From contig CAYPXH010000004.1 in the NCBI GenBank assembly GCA_964414755.1, positions 11,302-75,301 of the forward strand: a DNA stretch of 64,000 bases, given 5' to 3'. The notes beneath the pieces are model-generated. The model did no database searches. It had not been told where the DNA came from and saw nothing but the letters and a program-made list of their open reading frames with translations. The position numbers and the translations under genes are program-made. Positions 8,728 to 17,148 of the stretch are shown here, one piece after another (the stretch's first letter is position 1; every line of letters starts with the position of its first letter). This DNA is from JAEUKQ01 sp964414755. GTDB taxonomy: Bacteria; Pseudomonadota; Alphaproteobacteria; JAEUKQ01.

Positions 8728-9852
8728 CTAAATTCGCATAGGCATAAGTACATAAACGGCAGCCCCATCTTCTGGTGTGCTAATTAAAACAGGCGATGAC
8801 GCATCCGACAAAGCTATTTTTGCTTTTTTACCACCAAGTTGCTGCATAATATCGGCCAAATATTTTGCATTAAAACCAATATCAATTGGTGTGCCTTCAT
8901 AAGCTACTTCGATTTCTTCAACGGCACTGCCAAGCTCACTATTTGCTGCTGAAAATATCAAATTATTTTTTTGAATCTGTAACTTAATGCTTCTCAGTTT
9001 GTCGCTGCAAATGGTTGCAACACGATCAACGGCTGCTGTGAAAACAAGGCGATCAACCTCAAGAAAATTCCGGTTGTTGGTGGGTATAACACGCTCGTAA
9101 TCAGGAAAATTACCATCAATCAATTTGGATGATAAAGAAATTTCCTTAAAAGTCACAGTCATTCGTTGTGGGGAAAGACCGATTGTTACTACTCCATCTT
9201 CTTGTTCAAGCAATTTCATCAATTCTTGCACCGTTTTTTTTGGTACAACAACCGACGGCATCTTTTCGCTTTTGGCTGGCATGATCATCTCTGAGCGCGC
9301 CAGACGATGGCCATCTGTGGCCACGGCCTTTAATGATTTAGGGCTATATAGCTGGCTGTCGCCAATATGGAAGAAGATACCATTCAAATAATAACGGGTT
9401 TCTTCGTTTGACATAGCAAAACTTGTTTGCTGTAACAGCTTTTTAAACTGCCCTGCTGGCACCTGAAACACCGAAGGCATATCACCCGTTGCGGTAATCG
9501 GAAAATCTTCGCGCGGTAAAGTTGGCAGTGCAAACTTGGAACGTCCTGCTTGCAGGTGCAGGGTATTATTGCCGGCATTCCATTCTAGTTGCAGGGGTGT
9601 GTTGTCTGGAAGTTTCCGGACGATATCATGCAAAATATGGGCGGGTGTGGTTATGCTTCCCGGTGTTTTAACCGTGGCTTGAACATTTTCGCTAACCATC
9701 AGATCCAGGTCGGTAGCAGTAAGCTGCAGCTGTTGATTTTTGGCTTCCAGCAAAATGTGCGATAAAATAGGAATAGTCGTACGCCGTTCAACAACGCTTT
9801 GAACGTGATTTAGAGCTTTCAGGAAGGTGTTTTTTTCAATCGATAATTTCAT
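8728..9852 (-). CDS. dnaN: DNA polymerase III beta sliding clamp
   Basis: Ring-forming processivity clamp of DNA polymerase III. The 374-residue sequence follows the three-domain clamp: N-terminal 'IEKNTFLKALNHVQSVVERR' and 'TTIPILSHILLEA'; a middle domain with 'SFAMSNEETRYYLNGIFF' and 'ATDGHRLARSE'; and a C-terminal domain with 'GFNAKYLADIM' ending 'VYVLMPMRI', the conserved hydrophobic-cleft tail. Length equals the usual 366-375. It is 164 bases from dnaA, followed closely by recF. The dnaA-dnaN spacer shows no DnaA-box cluster. Confidence 0.97.
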   Translation of the reverse strand: MKLSIEKNTFLKALNHVQSVVERRTTIPILSHILLEAKNQQLQLTATDLDLMVSENVQATVKTPGSITTPAHILHDIVRKLPDNTPLQLEWNAGNNTLHLQAGRSKFALPTLPREDFPITATGDMPSVFQVPAGQFKKLLQQTSFAMSNEETRYYLNGIFFHIGDSQLYSPKSLKAVATDGHRLARSEMIMPAKSEKMPSVVVPKKTVQELMKLLEQEDGVVTIGLSPQRMTVTFKEISLSSKLIDGNFPDYERVIPTNNRNFLEVDRLVFTAAVDRVATICSDKLRSIKLQIQKNNLIFSAANSELGSAVEEIEVAYEGTPIDIGFNAKYLADIMQQLGGKKAKIALSDASSPVLISTPEDGAAVYVLMPMRI

Positions 9853-10016
9853 GATGATATCGTGTGTTCTGTCTAAAAGCGGGGTTAATCAATTATTGTT
9901 GTTAAATTAGTTGGTCTCTTAGAATAAAGCAAGACTTTGATGAAGAAAGTATTTAGGGGGATATATCAATGGAATAAGGCTTCCTAGATAACAAGAATTA
10001 TTAAATCTTTGTTGGC

Positions 10017-11453
10017 TTAAAGCGATCTTCTTAAAAACGCGATATCTTCCGCAAATTCACGGTCATGGGCGCATAATTCTTCAATTTTTTTTAACGCGTG
10101 TAGAACGGTTGTATGATCACGACCACCAAATTTCTTACCGATTTCAGGTAGCGAATGAACGGTAAGCTGCTTTGCCAAATACATTGCTACCTGCCTTGGG
10201 CGTGCAATATTGCGGGCACGCGATGGTGAGTGCATTTGTGTTAATTTTACCTGGTAATGTTCAGCAACTTTTTTTTGAATGTCTTCGATTGTAATGGGTT
10301 TTTCATATTGATGTAATAAATCACGCAGCAACTCTTGCGTGCTGCCAACGGTAATTGGTGTATGAAGAAGGGCTGCATGCGCTATTACCCGGTTCAAAGC
10401 ACCTTCAAGTTCGCGAACATTGGATGTAATTTTCTGGGCTAAAAATTCCAAAACATCAAGTGGTACATTGGCTTTAAGTAATTCACTTTTAGCCTGAACA
10501 ATACTAAGGCGTAGCTCATAGGTGGTTGGATGAATATCAGCCACTAACCCCCAACCCAATCTAGAACGCATGCGTTCTTCCAGTCCTTCAAGGTTCGCCG
10601 GTGATTTATCGGCTGAAACGACCACTTGGTGGTTTTTATCAACCAATTCGTTGAAAGTATGAAAAAATTCTTCCTGGGTCGAGTCTTTACCACAAATAAA
10701 CTGAACATCATCAATCATCAATACGTCTACCGAACGAAATTCTTCTTTAAACGCAAAAGTATCCTTATGACGCAAAGCCCGAATAAATTGATACATAAAT
10801 TTTTCAGCAGACATATATAAAACACGGCGATTAGGAGAGCTTTTACGAATATGCCAGGCAATGGCATGCATTAAATGTGTTTTGCCAAGACCAACACCAC
10901 CATACAAAAAAAGTGGGTTATAGGAAACGCTAGCTGACTCGGCAACCCGCCTGGCTGCGCTATAGGCCAGTTCATTTGATTTGCCAACAATAAAATTTTC
11001 AAAAGTAAAACGCGGATCCAAGCGCACACCTAACTGATCGTAATTGGGGTGACTTGCGATAGGGATTGCTCGCTGAACTGTATCGTCATTGCCATTTACA
11101 ACCAAAGACTTTGGTTGTTCATTTCCTACCTGTTGATCGTCAACAGAGATTATGTTCAAGCGATGCGCTTGCTCAACCAGCAAAATTTCAATAGCCGTTA
11201 CAGCAGAATCTTCTAAAATCCAAAGTTGCCTTAGGCGTTCAAGGTAATGTGTATTAACCCAATCACGAATAAAACGACTGCCAACTGATAAACGTACAAT
11301 ACCATGTTCGTTACTTAGGAGTGCCAAAGGTTTAAGCCAGCTGCGATATATAACGTCACCAAATTCTTTACGCATGCGGGTTTGAATTTTTTCCCACTGG
11401 CTGGCAATAGTGGTGATTTTAGGTTCAACTTTTATACTTAGGTTTTCGGCCAT
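10017..11453 (-). CDS. dnaA: Chromosomal replication initiator DnaA
   Basis: AAA+ protein that opens the origin. From the chosen start it is 478 residues. It has the N-terminal helicase-loading domain ('WLKPLALLS'), a variable linker, then AAA+ with Walker A 'GGVGLGKTHL' (Lys near 191), Walker B 'VLMIDDVQF' and 'LEGLEERMRSRLGWGLV'. The C-terminal DNA-binding signature is 'GGRDHTTVLHALKKIEEL'. I chose the ATG at 11453, two bases after the rhodanese stop; in-frame ATGs at 11471 and 11492 would overlap the rhodanese gene. The ribosome site GGAG is 12 bases upstream, rather far. Close spacing suggests it is co-transcribed with the rhodanese gene. Confidence 0.95.
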   Translation of the reverse strand: MAENLSIKVEPKITTIASQWEKIQTRMRKEFGDVIYRSWLKPLALLSNEHGIVRLSVGSRFIRDWVNTHYLERLRQLWILEDSAVTAIEILLVEQAHRLNIISVDDQQVGNEQPKSLVVNGNDDTVQRAIPIASHPNYDQLGVRLDPRFTFENFIVGKSNELAYSAARRVAESASVSYNPLFLYGGVGLGKTHLMHAIAWHIRKSSPNRRVLYMSAEKFMYQFIRALRHKDTFAFKEEFRSVDVLMIDDVQFICGKDSTQEEFFHTFNELVDKNHQVVVSADKSPANLEGLEERMRSRLGWGLVADIHPTTYELRLSIVQAKSELLKANVPLDVLEFLAQKITSNVRELEGALNRVIAHAALLHTPITVGSTQELLRDLLHQYEKPITIEDIQKKVAEHYQVKLTQMHSPSRARNIARPRQVAMYLAKQLTVHSLPEIGKKFGGRDHTTVLHALKKIEELCAHDREFAEDIAFLRRSL

Positions 11454-11455
11454 TG

Positions 11456-11863
11456 TTATTTTTTTCTCCATGGTAGGCCTAATTTTTTCCATCCTGGAAA
11501 ATGATTACCTTCTGTGTTGGCCAAACCCAAAAAACCACCTTCTATATTATAAGCTTGTTGATAACCATGATGAGTAGCCAAGGTTGCAGCTGAACGCGAA
11601 CGACCACCACTGCGGCACAAAAACAGTACCAAACACGACTTATTCTGCGTTGCTTTTTCAACGTGGTTCATAAACGGGGAGGGTTGATTGAGTGCCGTGG
11701 CGTCCCACGTTATGAAAGACACATTGCGGGCGAGGGTTGATAAATCGGGAACACCATCTTGATGCCATTCAGTTTCGGTACGGACATCAATCAAAACAGC
11801 ATCAGTGTGTGATTGCAAAAATTCCCACGCCTGCTTGGGAGAAATATCACCCGCATACAACAT
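11456..11863 (-). CDS. Single-domain rhodanese-like sulfurtransferase
   Basis: 135-residue rhodanese homology domain with the start motif 'LIDVRTETEWHQDGVPD' and the active-site loop 'CRSGGRSRSAA', whose Cys83 would carry a persulfide. Arg after Cys and Gly-Gly-Arg-Ser match catalytically competent single-domain rhodaneses, which use thiosulfate or act as sulfur carriers. No signal peptide, so it is cytoplasmic. It lies immediately upstream of dnaA with almost no spacer, so the two are likely one transcript. The physiological substrate cannot be read from sequence. Confidence 0.9.
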   Translation of the reverse strand: MLYAGDISPKQAWEFLQSHTDAVLIDVRTETEWHQDGVPDLSTLARNVSFITWDATALNQPSPFMNHVEKATQNKSCLVLFLCRSGGRSRSAATLATHHGYQQAYNIEGGFLGLANTEGNHFPGWKKLGLPWRKK

Positions 11864-12038
11864 AAAAATAAATCCCTGATAGGGGTAAAAACGAATTATT
11901 GGCTGATTGCATCAAGAAAAGACAGTTTATTGTCTTAATGATTGCTAACTAATAAAGAGCTTCATAAGGTCAAGAGTCAAGGGGGGAGAAATTAAATTTT
12001 GAGCTTGACAAATTTTATTGGCCTAAACAGCGCCAACA

Positions 12039-12075
12039 GAAAAACCCAAAACACATAATGTCTTGGGTTTTTCAA
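12039..12075 (-). terminator. Intrinsic terminator downstream of rpsT
   Basis: A perfect inverted repeat (AAAAACCCAA against TTGGGTTTTT, about 10 bp with a 13-base loop) follows the rpsT stop by 16 bases. T-runs exist on both strands, so it could also act on plus-strand transcripts. It closes a single-gene rpsT transcript. Confidence 0.85.
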
Positions 12076-12090
12076 AAAACATCTTACAAA

Positions 12091-12354
12091 CTAGGCGAGT
12101 GCTTTAATCCGTGCAGACAACCTAGAAAGCTTGCGGGCGGCTGTGTTCCGGTGTAAAATACCCTTGTTTACGGAACGGTGAATTTCCGGCTGAGCAGCTT
12201 GAAAAGCACTTTGCGCTTCTTCTTTATTGTTGTTTGCAATAGCAACTTCAACCTTTTTCACTGAAGTACGCATCCGGCTGGTATTGGCTTGGTTAACTTC
12301 GGCCTTTTTCAGGCTTTGGCGAATTCTTTTTTTGGCTGATAAACTATGCGCCAT
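12091..12354 (-). CDS. rpsT: 30S ribosomal protein S20
   Basis: 87-residue basic protein that binds 16S rRNA early in 30S assembly. The N terminus 'MAHSLSAKKRIRQSLKKAE' and the C-terminal stretch 'GILHRNTAARKLSRLSARI' are the family signatures; in S20 the protein is mostly helical. Length is exactly as expected. It has its own promoter (12397-12425) and terminator, so it is monocistronic. In many Alphaproteobacteria rpsT lies between the enoyl-CoA hydratase and dnaA genes. Here the hydratase is about 6.5 kb away on the other strand, which suggests a local rearrangement. Confidence 0.97.
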   Translation of the reverse strand: MAHSLSAKKRIRQSLKKAEVNQANTSRMRTSVKKVEVAIANNNKEEAQSAFQAAQPEIHRSVNKGILHRNTAARKLSRLSARIKALA

Positions 12355-12396
12355 TGGTTAATCTCTCTTTTTTAGTTAAACTGTAATAAGGGGGCT

Positions 12397-12425
12397 AATC
12401 TAATCACTTGTCTATTTTCCGTCAA
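12397..12425 (-). promoter_or_regulatory. Sigma-70 type promoter of rpsT
   Basis: On the minus strand a -35 box TTGACG (preceded by C, giving the alphaproteobacterial CTTGAC form) and a -10 box TAGATT are separated by exactly 17 bases. The -10 lies about 42 bases before the rpsT ATG. This is the best-formed promoter in the window. Confidence 0.75.
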
Positions 12426-12466
12426 GTACCTATGCGTAAAATATCATGCTAATATGGGAAAGGCCA

Positions 12467-12991
12467 TTATTTTTGTTCAATCGTTTCATTGGTGTATAAT
12501 CCCCATACTTGAGCACGATTAACCCATCCTTGGTAATCTTTGATCCGTATGTAACACCAAGCTGGCTGACAGTAATCGACAAACAAAACTACGCCTGCAT
12601 CAAGGCGTACTATAGGTGCGCTGGTTTGTTGATTTTGACTTTGAAGAGTTGTTTTTGCTGTTGTTATGACGGTTCTATTAACACTTATTTGGTCTTGTCG
12701 TACCCAGCCTGTTATTTTGTCCATATCCTGAATTTGTAGCCAATCACGATACTTGTTGATAACCTCTACGGGCAACGATTTCCGTTGGTAAATCCATTCA
12801 ACGACATATTGCATTCCCGGCCCACTACGCAGGTTAACACGATCATTACGCAAAGACGCAAAATAAGGTTGGAACTGTTCTGTGGTCTGGGCGCCTAACA
12901 TCGACATATAAGCAAAGCTTGCCATGCTTAGTAGCATTATAAAACATCGAAACGAGCAGCTAAAAATCTTTTTCATTAATTCAACATCCAA
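12467..12991 (-). CDS. Exported protein with bacterial SH3 domains
   Basis: 174 residues with an N-terminal signal-like segment ('CFIMLLSMASFAYMSMLGAQ', about residues 16-35) followed by an SH3_3/SH3_4-type domain. Landmarks are 'DRVNLRSGPGMQYVVEWIY' and 'WLQIQDMDKITGWVRQDQI', then a second, weaker repeat with 'WCYIRIKDYQGWVNRAQVWG'. Such domains usually bind cell-wall peptides. Length and two-repeat layout match the small SH3 proteins common in Alphaproteobacteria. The start is uncertain: an internal ATG at 12976 gives a more typical 'MKKIFSCSF' signal peptide. It is the first gene upstream of rpsT and is not obviously in an operon. Confidence 0.85.
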   Translation of the reverse strand: MDVELMKKIFSCSFRCFIMLLSMASFAYMSMLGAQTTEQFQPYFASLRNDRVNLRSGPGMQYVVEWIYQRKSLPVEVINKYRDWLQIQDMDKITGWVRQDQISVNRTVITTAKTTLQSQNQQTSAPIVRLDAGVVLFVDYCQPAWCYIRIKDYQGWVNRAQVWGLYTNETIEQK

Positions 12992-13048
12992 GATTTATGA
13001 GAAGTTACATTGAATATTACAAAATATATCCTTCAATCGTTAGTTGAT

Positions 13049-13873
13049 TCAACGAATTTGACAACTATCAATTACCTCATCATGCTGTACCAGGTCTGAG
13101 AGACTACGTGGCTTGCTACAAAATGGGCAATTCAATTGTTTTGTAATAGCTATACGGTTGAGCGTTTGATCAAGGGCATCATATAAAAGCATTTGACCCG
13201 ATAACCCATGGCCTATGCCAAGAATTTCTTTAAGTGTTTCCGTCACTAAAAATGTTCCCATTGTTCCAGCAACAGATCCCAAAATACCGGCGGTTTGACA
13301 ACGTGGTACGCTTCCTGCTTGTGGAGGTTCTGGAAAAACGCAGCGGTAGCATGGATGTGGCGCGCCCAAATAACCTTTGAAAGTTGAAATTTGGCCCTCA
13401 AATCGTAATAACGCAGCCGACATTAACGGTTTTTTTAATAAAAAACAGCAATCATGGACTAAATATCGGGTTGGAAAATTATCACTGCCATCAATAATTA
13501 AATCGTAATCACTTAGAATGGATACAATGTTCTGCTTATCCAATCTTTGGGGGTATATCCGCAATAGATTTTCGGGATTTAACTGGTTTAGAGATTGGGC
13601 GGCACTATATGCTTTGTTTTGGCCAAGTCGGCTATGATGATGAATAATTTGGCGCTGTAGGTTGGAAACATCTACCGTGTCATCGTCAATAACCCCAATG
13701 GTACCAATTCCGGCGGCGGCTAGATACATTAAAACCGGTGAGCCAAGACCACCCGCGCCAATAACCAGAATCTTAGAGTTCAACAGTTTTATTTGACCAT
13801 CTTCACCAACTTCGTCCAAAATAATTTGGCGTGAATAGCGCTCAAGCTGATGATCAGTTAAGTGGCTTATCAT
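13049..13873 (-). CDS. MoeB/ThiF-family adenylyltransferase (E1-like)
   Basis: 274-residue enzyme that activates the C-terminal Gly-Gly of a small sulfur-carrier protein (MoaD or ThiS) with ATP. Visible landmarks are 'RYSRQIILDEVGEDGQ' at the start and the nucleotide loop 'VIGAGGLGSPVLMYLAAAGIG'. Next come 'DVSNLQRQIIH' and 'DNFPTRYLVHD', then two zinc Cys pairs ('CYRC' and 'CPFC') and the catalytic-Cys region 'PRCQTAGILGSVAG'. The zinc pairs and length fit MoeB better than other E1-like proteins, but ThiF cannot be excluded. I start at the ATG at 13873, eight bases after dut; a longer reading frame would overlap dut. No other molybdopterin or thiamine genes are in the window. Confidence 0.88.
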   Translation of the reverse strand: MISHLTDHQLERYSRQIILDEVGEDGQIKLLNSKILVIGAGGLGSPVLMYLAAAGIGTIGVIDDDTVDVSNLQRQIIHHHSRLGQNKAYSAAQSLNQLNPENLLRIYPQRLDKQNIVSILSDYDLIIDGSDNFPTRYLVHDCCFLLKKPLMSAALLRFEGQISTFKGYLGAPHPCYRCVFPEPPQAGSVPRCQTAGILGSVAGTMGTFLVTETLKEILGIGHGLSGQMLLYDALDQTLNRIAITKQLNCPFCSKPRSLSDLVQHDEVIDSCQIR

Positions 13874-13880
13874 GGATAAC

Positions 13881-14351
13881 CTATTTTTTAGGGTTGTTAA
13901 CACCGGTTGAACCAAAACCACCTGTGCCACGGTTGGTCGCTGGTAATTCTTCAACTTCCTGCCAAGAAGCACGTTTATAAGTCGCAATAACCATCTGAGC
14001 AATACGCTGGCCTGGTTCGACTATAAACGGATTTTCGCCATGATTAATTAAAATAATCCCGACTTCACCTCTGTAATCTGCGTCAATGGTGCCAGGGCTA
14101 TTAAGAATGGTAACCCCGTTTTTTAATGCTAGCCCTGAGCGCGGCCTGATTTGTGCTTCACAGTCTGGTGGTAGGGCAACAGCAATTCCCGTGCCAATCA
14201 GCGCCCATTTTCCAGGCATAATTGTTACAGGGTTTGGAATGGCGGCACATAAATCCATGCCGGCACTTTGTGCTGTTGCTGCCTGAGGAAGAGGTAGATT
14301 CTTTGCGTGTGGCAAACGGTGAATGGTAATAGTAAGCGATTGAGGGCTCAT
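13881..14351 (-). CDS. dut: dUTP diphosphatase (dUTPase)
   Basis: Trimeric enzyme that hydrolyses dUTP to dUMP, keeping uracil out of DNA and feeding dTMP synthesis. The 156 residues contain the five family motifs in order: 'SAGMDLCAAI', 'RPRSGLALKNGV', 'SPGTIDADYRGEVGIILIN', 'PGQRIAQMVI' and the C-terminal arm 'NRGTGGFGSTG'. Length matches typical bacterial Dut. It sits between coaBC and the moeB-like gene on one strand; coaBC-dut is a common bacterial pairing. Confidence 0.97.
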   Translation of the reverse strand: MSPQSLTITIHRLPHAKNLPLPQAATAQSAGMDLCAAIPNPVTIMPGKWALIGTGIAVALPPDCEAQIRPRSGLALKNGVTILNSPGTIDADYRGEVGIILINHGENPFIVEPGQRIAQMVIATYKRASWQEVEELPATNRGTGGFGSTGVNNPKK

Positions 14352-14414
14352 AACGAAACTTTCTTATATGTATATTCGGATAGCTGAAATCTATATGTAT
14401 TAAGATTTTTAGCG

Positions 14415-15539
14415 TTATTTTTTAAAAAATTCTACAATTCTGGCAACCAGCCTATCTGCAACCTGTTTTTTATTCATGCGTGGCCAGGATTCAGTTGCTT
14501 TTTCTGTTACAAAGGTAACAGTGTTATGGGTGTTGTCAAAGACATTTTCTGGTTGATAAACAAAATTTGCAACAACCCAGTTGCAGTTCTTTTCAAGACG
14601 TTTGCGGCTAGCATTACTAACAAGATCATCAGTTTCAGCTGCAAAACCAACAACCAGTTTTGGCCGTGCTGTATCACGCAGGTGCCCAATTACACTAATA
14701 ATGTCCGGATTCTTAACTAGATTAAGCTGCAATTTATCCGTGCCAGCGGTTTTTTTTATTTTTTGACTTAAGATTTTGTCGGGTCGCCAATCAGCAACAG
14801 CGGCTGCACCAACAAAAATATCGGCCGGTAACAATTTTTCGCAAGCCTCCAGCATATCTATTGCCGACAACGCATGAACGACCTTTAAGCCGTTGGGTGG
14901 AATAACATTTGTTTTTCCACGAACAACTGTTACGTCCGCACCTGCAAATGCTAAAGATTCAGCAATACTGTACCCTTGACGGCCTGATGAATGGTTGCTG
15001 ATATAACGAACTGGGTCGATCATTTCTTGGGTAGCACCAGTGGTAATAATTGCTTTTAGGCCTTTTAAAGGCTTAAGATTAATGCCAACAATCAGGCGAT
15101 TAATCTCGGCCGCTATTACTTCCGGCCCAGCCATACGACCNNNNNNNNNNNNNNNNNNNNNNNNNNNNNNNNNNNNNNNNNNNNNNNNNNNNNNNNNNNN
15201 NNNNNNNNNNNNNNNNNNNNNNNNNNNNNNNNNNNNNNNNTTTGCCAGGCCGGTGGCAAGCTTGGCGATAATATCGGCTGTTGCCGGTGCAACAACTACT
15301 AAATCAGCCGAACGACTTAATTGTATATGACCAAATTGTTCATCTGTAGGTGAAAACAAGTCGCTAAAAACCTTATCACCGCTAATTGCGGTTAAGGATA
15401 ATGGTGTAACAAAATGACTGCCTGCCTCTGTTAAAACACAACGGACTGATATTTGATAAGACTGTTTTAACAGCCTGATCAATTCAAGGCTTTTATAGGC
15501 TGCAATTCCCCCACTAATAATCAACAGAACTTTTTTCAT
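14415..15539 (-). CDS. coaBC: Bifunctional phosphopantothenoylcysteine decarboxylase/synthetase, interrupted by an assembly gap
   Basis: Catalyses two consecutive steps of coenzyme A synthesis: coupling of 4'-phosphopantothenate to cysteine (CoaB) and decarboxylation (CoaC, flavin-dependent). The start 'KKVLLIISGGIAAYKSLEL' and 'SADLVVVAPATADIIAKLA' belong to CoaC. After the gap come 'GRMAGPEVI' and the CoaB domain, with 'ITTGATQEMIDPVRYISNH' followed by 'SSGRQGYSIAE', then 'FVGAAAVADWRP' and 'LVKNPDIIS'. A run of 100 Ns (15141-15240) removes the CoaC active-site part, including the expected 'PAMN' and catalytic-Cys segments. Both flanks read in the same frame and strand, so the join is credible. 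There is no sign the gene itself is broken. Confidence 0.93.
   Translation of the reverse strand: MKKVLLIISGGIAAYKSLELIRLLKQSYQISVRCVLTEAGSHFVTPLSLTAISGDKVFSDLFSPTDEQFGHIQLSRSADLVVVAPATADIIAKLATGLAXXXXXXXXXXXXXXXXXXXXXXXXXXXXXXXXXXGRMAGPEVIAAEINRLIVGINLKPLKGLKAIITTGATQEMIDPVRYISNHSSGRQGYSIAESLAFAGADVTVVRGKTNVIPPNGLKVVHALSAIDMLEACEKLLPADIFVGAAAVADWRPDKILSQKIKKTAGTDKLQLNLVKNPDIISVIGHLRDTARPKLVVGFAAETDDLVSNASRKRLEKNCNWVVANFVYQPENVFDNTHNTVTFVTEKATESWPRMNKKQVADRLVARIVEFFKK
15141..15240. other. Assembly gap of 100 Ns inside coaBC
   Basis: Exactly 100 unknown bases, the usual placeholder for a scaffold join of unknown length. By comparison with the remembered E. coli CoaBC sequence, about 60 residues (roughly 180 bases) should lie here, more than the 33 codons the Ns allow. 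Confidence 0.97.
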
Positions 15540-15580
15540 TGATGCCCCCTAAAAAGGTCAATAAAGGTGTTTACCCGGAT

Positions 15581-17146
15581 TTAATGAAGAAAAAACCAGC
15601 TTGCCAAGGCAATTATTGATAACCATAGTAAACTATCATTAACGTAGCGAAAACGCCGATAACGAGTTATTAGCAATTGTTGTGTAATATGCTCACGGTT
15701 TGCAACGGTATCCAAGGTTTTTTCGAATTTTCCGGTTAATTCTGGGATGCGCTCTAAAACCTTGATACCTTGATGAAGGCTGTTGGCAATTCGTGCTTCT
15801 ATTCCACGGTTTTCCTGCATCCACCCAGCAATCATTGGTTTAATTAAAATCCATATATTCAGGTCAGGATTTAAGTGTCTGCCTATTCCTTCAGCCATCA
15901 ACATGTTTTTTTGTAATAATAAAAGTTGGGGTTGAATTTCCATACGGTATGTTTTGGCAAGTCTAAATAGTTGTGATAACAGCTTTGCTAAAGAAATTTC
16001 ATCCAGTGATAAACCAACAATCGGTTCACCAATGGCCCGGCATGACTGTGCAAAGTTTTCCAGGTTTGTTCCAGCGGGGATGTACCCCGCCCGTAAATGA
16101 ACTTTGGCAACTTTTAAGTAATTGCGTTCTAAGAAAGCGCGCAACATATCAACCAAATAATACTGACTTTTTTTATCAAGACGTCCCATAATACCAAAAT
16201 CGACAACGGCAATTTTACCGTCATGTGTTACAAACATATTTCCAGGATGTTGATCACCGTGGAAATACCCATCGCGAAAAACCTGTTTAAAAAACGCTTC
16301 GGCAGCATTTTTAAGAATAACATTAATATCAATACCAGCTTTGATCAGCGCTTCTTTATCATCGATATTCCAGCCATGTATCCGTTCCTGAGTTAGGATG
16401 CGTTGTGATGTATACCGCCAGTCAATAACAGGAACTTTATAAGTTGAGTCATTTTTAAAATAATCCCCTAATTCGGCTGCCGCGGCAGCTTCAAGGCGTA
16501 GATCCATTTCACGCTCGGCAACTTCGATGAAGGTCTCGGTAATATCCAATAATTTTAGTCGCCGCAGCTTGGGTACAAGGCGGTTTAATAAGTGGGCTAA
16601 CCAAAGAAACAAGGCCATATCACGCAGAAAAGATTTTTCAATACCCGGACGCAGAACTTTTACTGCAACGTCGATCACTCCACTATTCAGTGGTTTTTTA
16701 AGTTTGGCAAAGTGCACTTGGGCAATTGAGGCAGCAGAAACAGGTACGGGATCAAAATCATCGAAAAACTCTTCCAATTCCTGACCCAGTTCTTGTTTAA
16801 TGCTTTGCCGTACAATTTTGTAGGAAAAAGGTTGTAACCGATCGCGCAACATTGCCAGGTCGGTTGCCATAGCCTCGCCAATTAGGTCCGAACGGGTTGA
16901 CAATGTTTGTCCGAATTTAACAAAGGCTGGACCTAAATGTGTAAAAGCCTGCCGTAAATGTTCACCCGGCCTATGCCTTTTATTACCACGGAACATAACC
17001 AACTGAAATATTCGACCAATCCATACTAAAAAGGCTAGTCGACCACTACCACGCACCAGAACAAAAACAGGTTCTAGCGCACCAAAACGGGCTAGGGTAA
17101 AAACAATTGTTAATAGACGAAAAATATGTTTTGCTGACTGCCACAT
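15581..17146 (-). CDS. ubiB: Ubiquinone biosynthesis kinase-like protein UbiB
   Basis: Membrane-anchored atypical kinase/ATPase of the ABC1/ADCK family, needed for the ubiquinone (coenzyme Q) pathway. It has the family KxGQ motif in 'GPAFVKFGQTLSTRSDLIG', the Ala-rich loop 'VSAASIAQVHFA', an ATP-binding Lys in 'DVAVKVLRPGI', the catalytic loop 'GYFHGDQHPGNMFV' and 'VVDFGIMGRLD'. A C-terminal hydrophobic helix ('SLLWLSIIALASWFFLH') gives the membrane anchor. I start at the ATG at 17146, two bases after the ubiE stop (521 residues); an in-frame GTG at 17161 would overlap ubiE. Downstream of ubiE in one operon. Confidence 0.95.
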   Translation of the reverse strand: MWQSAKHIFRLLTIVFTLARFGALEPVFVLVRGSGRLAFLVWIGRIFQLVMFRGNKRHRPGEHLRQAFTHLGPAFVKFGQTLSTRSDLIGEAMATDLAMLRDRLQPFSYKIVRQSIKQELGQELEEFFDDFDPVPVSAASIAQVHFAKLKKPLNSGVIDVAVKVLRPGIEKSFLRDMALFLWLAHLLNRLVPKLRRLKLLDITETFIEVAEREMDLRLEAAAAAELGDYFKNDSTYKVPVIDWRYTSQRILTQERIHGWNIDDKEALIKAGIDINVILKNAAEAFFKQVFRDGYFHGDQHPGNMFVTHDGKIAVVDFGIMGRLDKKSQYYLVDMLRAFLERNYLKVAKVHLRAGYIPAGTNLENFAQSCRAIGEPIVGLSLDEISLAKLLSQLFRLAKTYRMEIQPQLLLLQKNMLMAEGIGRHLNPDLNIWILIKPMIAGWMQENRGIEARIANSLHQGIKVLERIPELTGKFEKTLDTVANREHITQQLLITRYRRFRYVNDSLLWLSIIALASWFFLH

Positions 17147-17148
17147 TA

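Noticed and set aside
9853..10016. Possible replication origin between dnaN and dnaA
   Set aside because: No DnaA boxes or iterons were found in this spacer.
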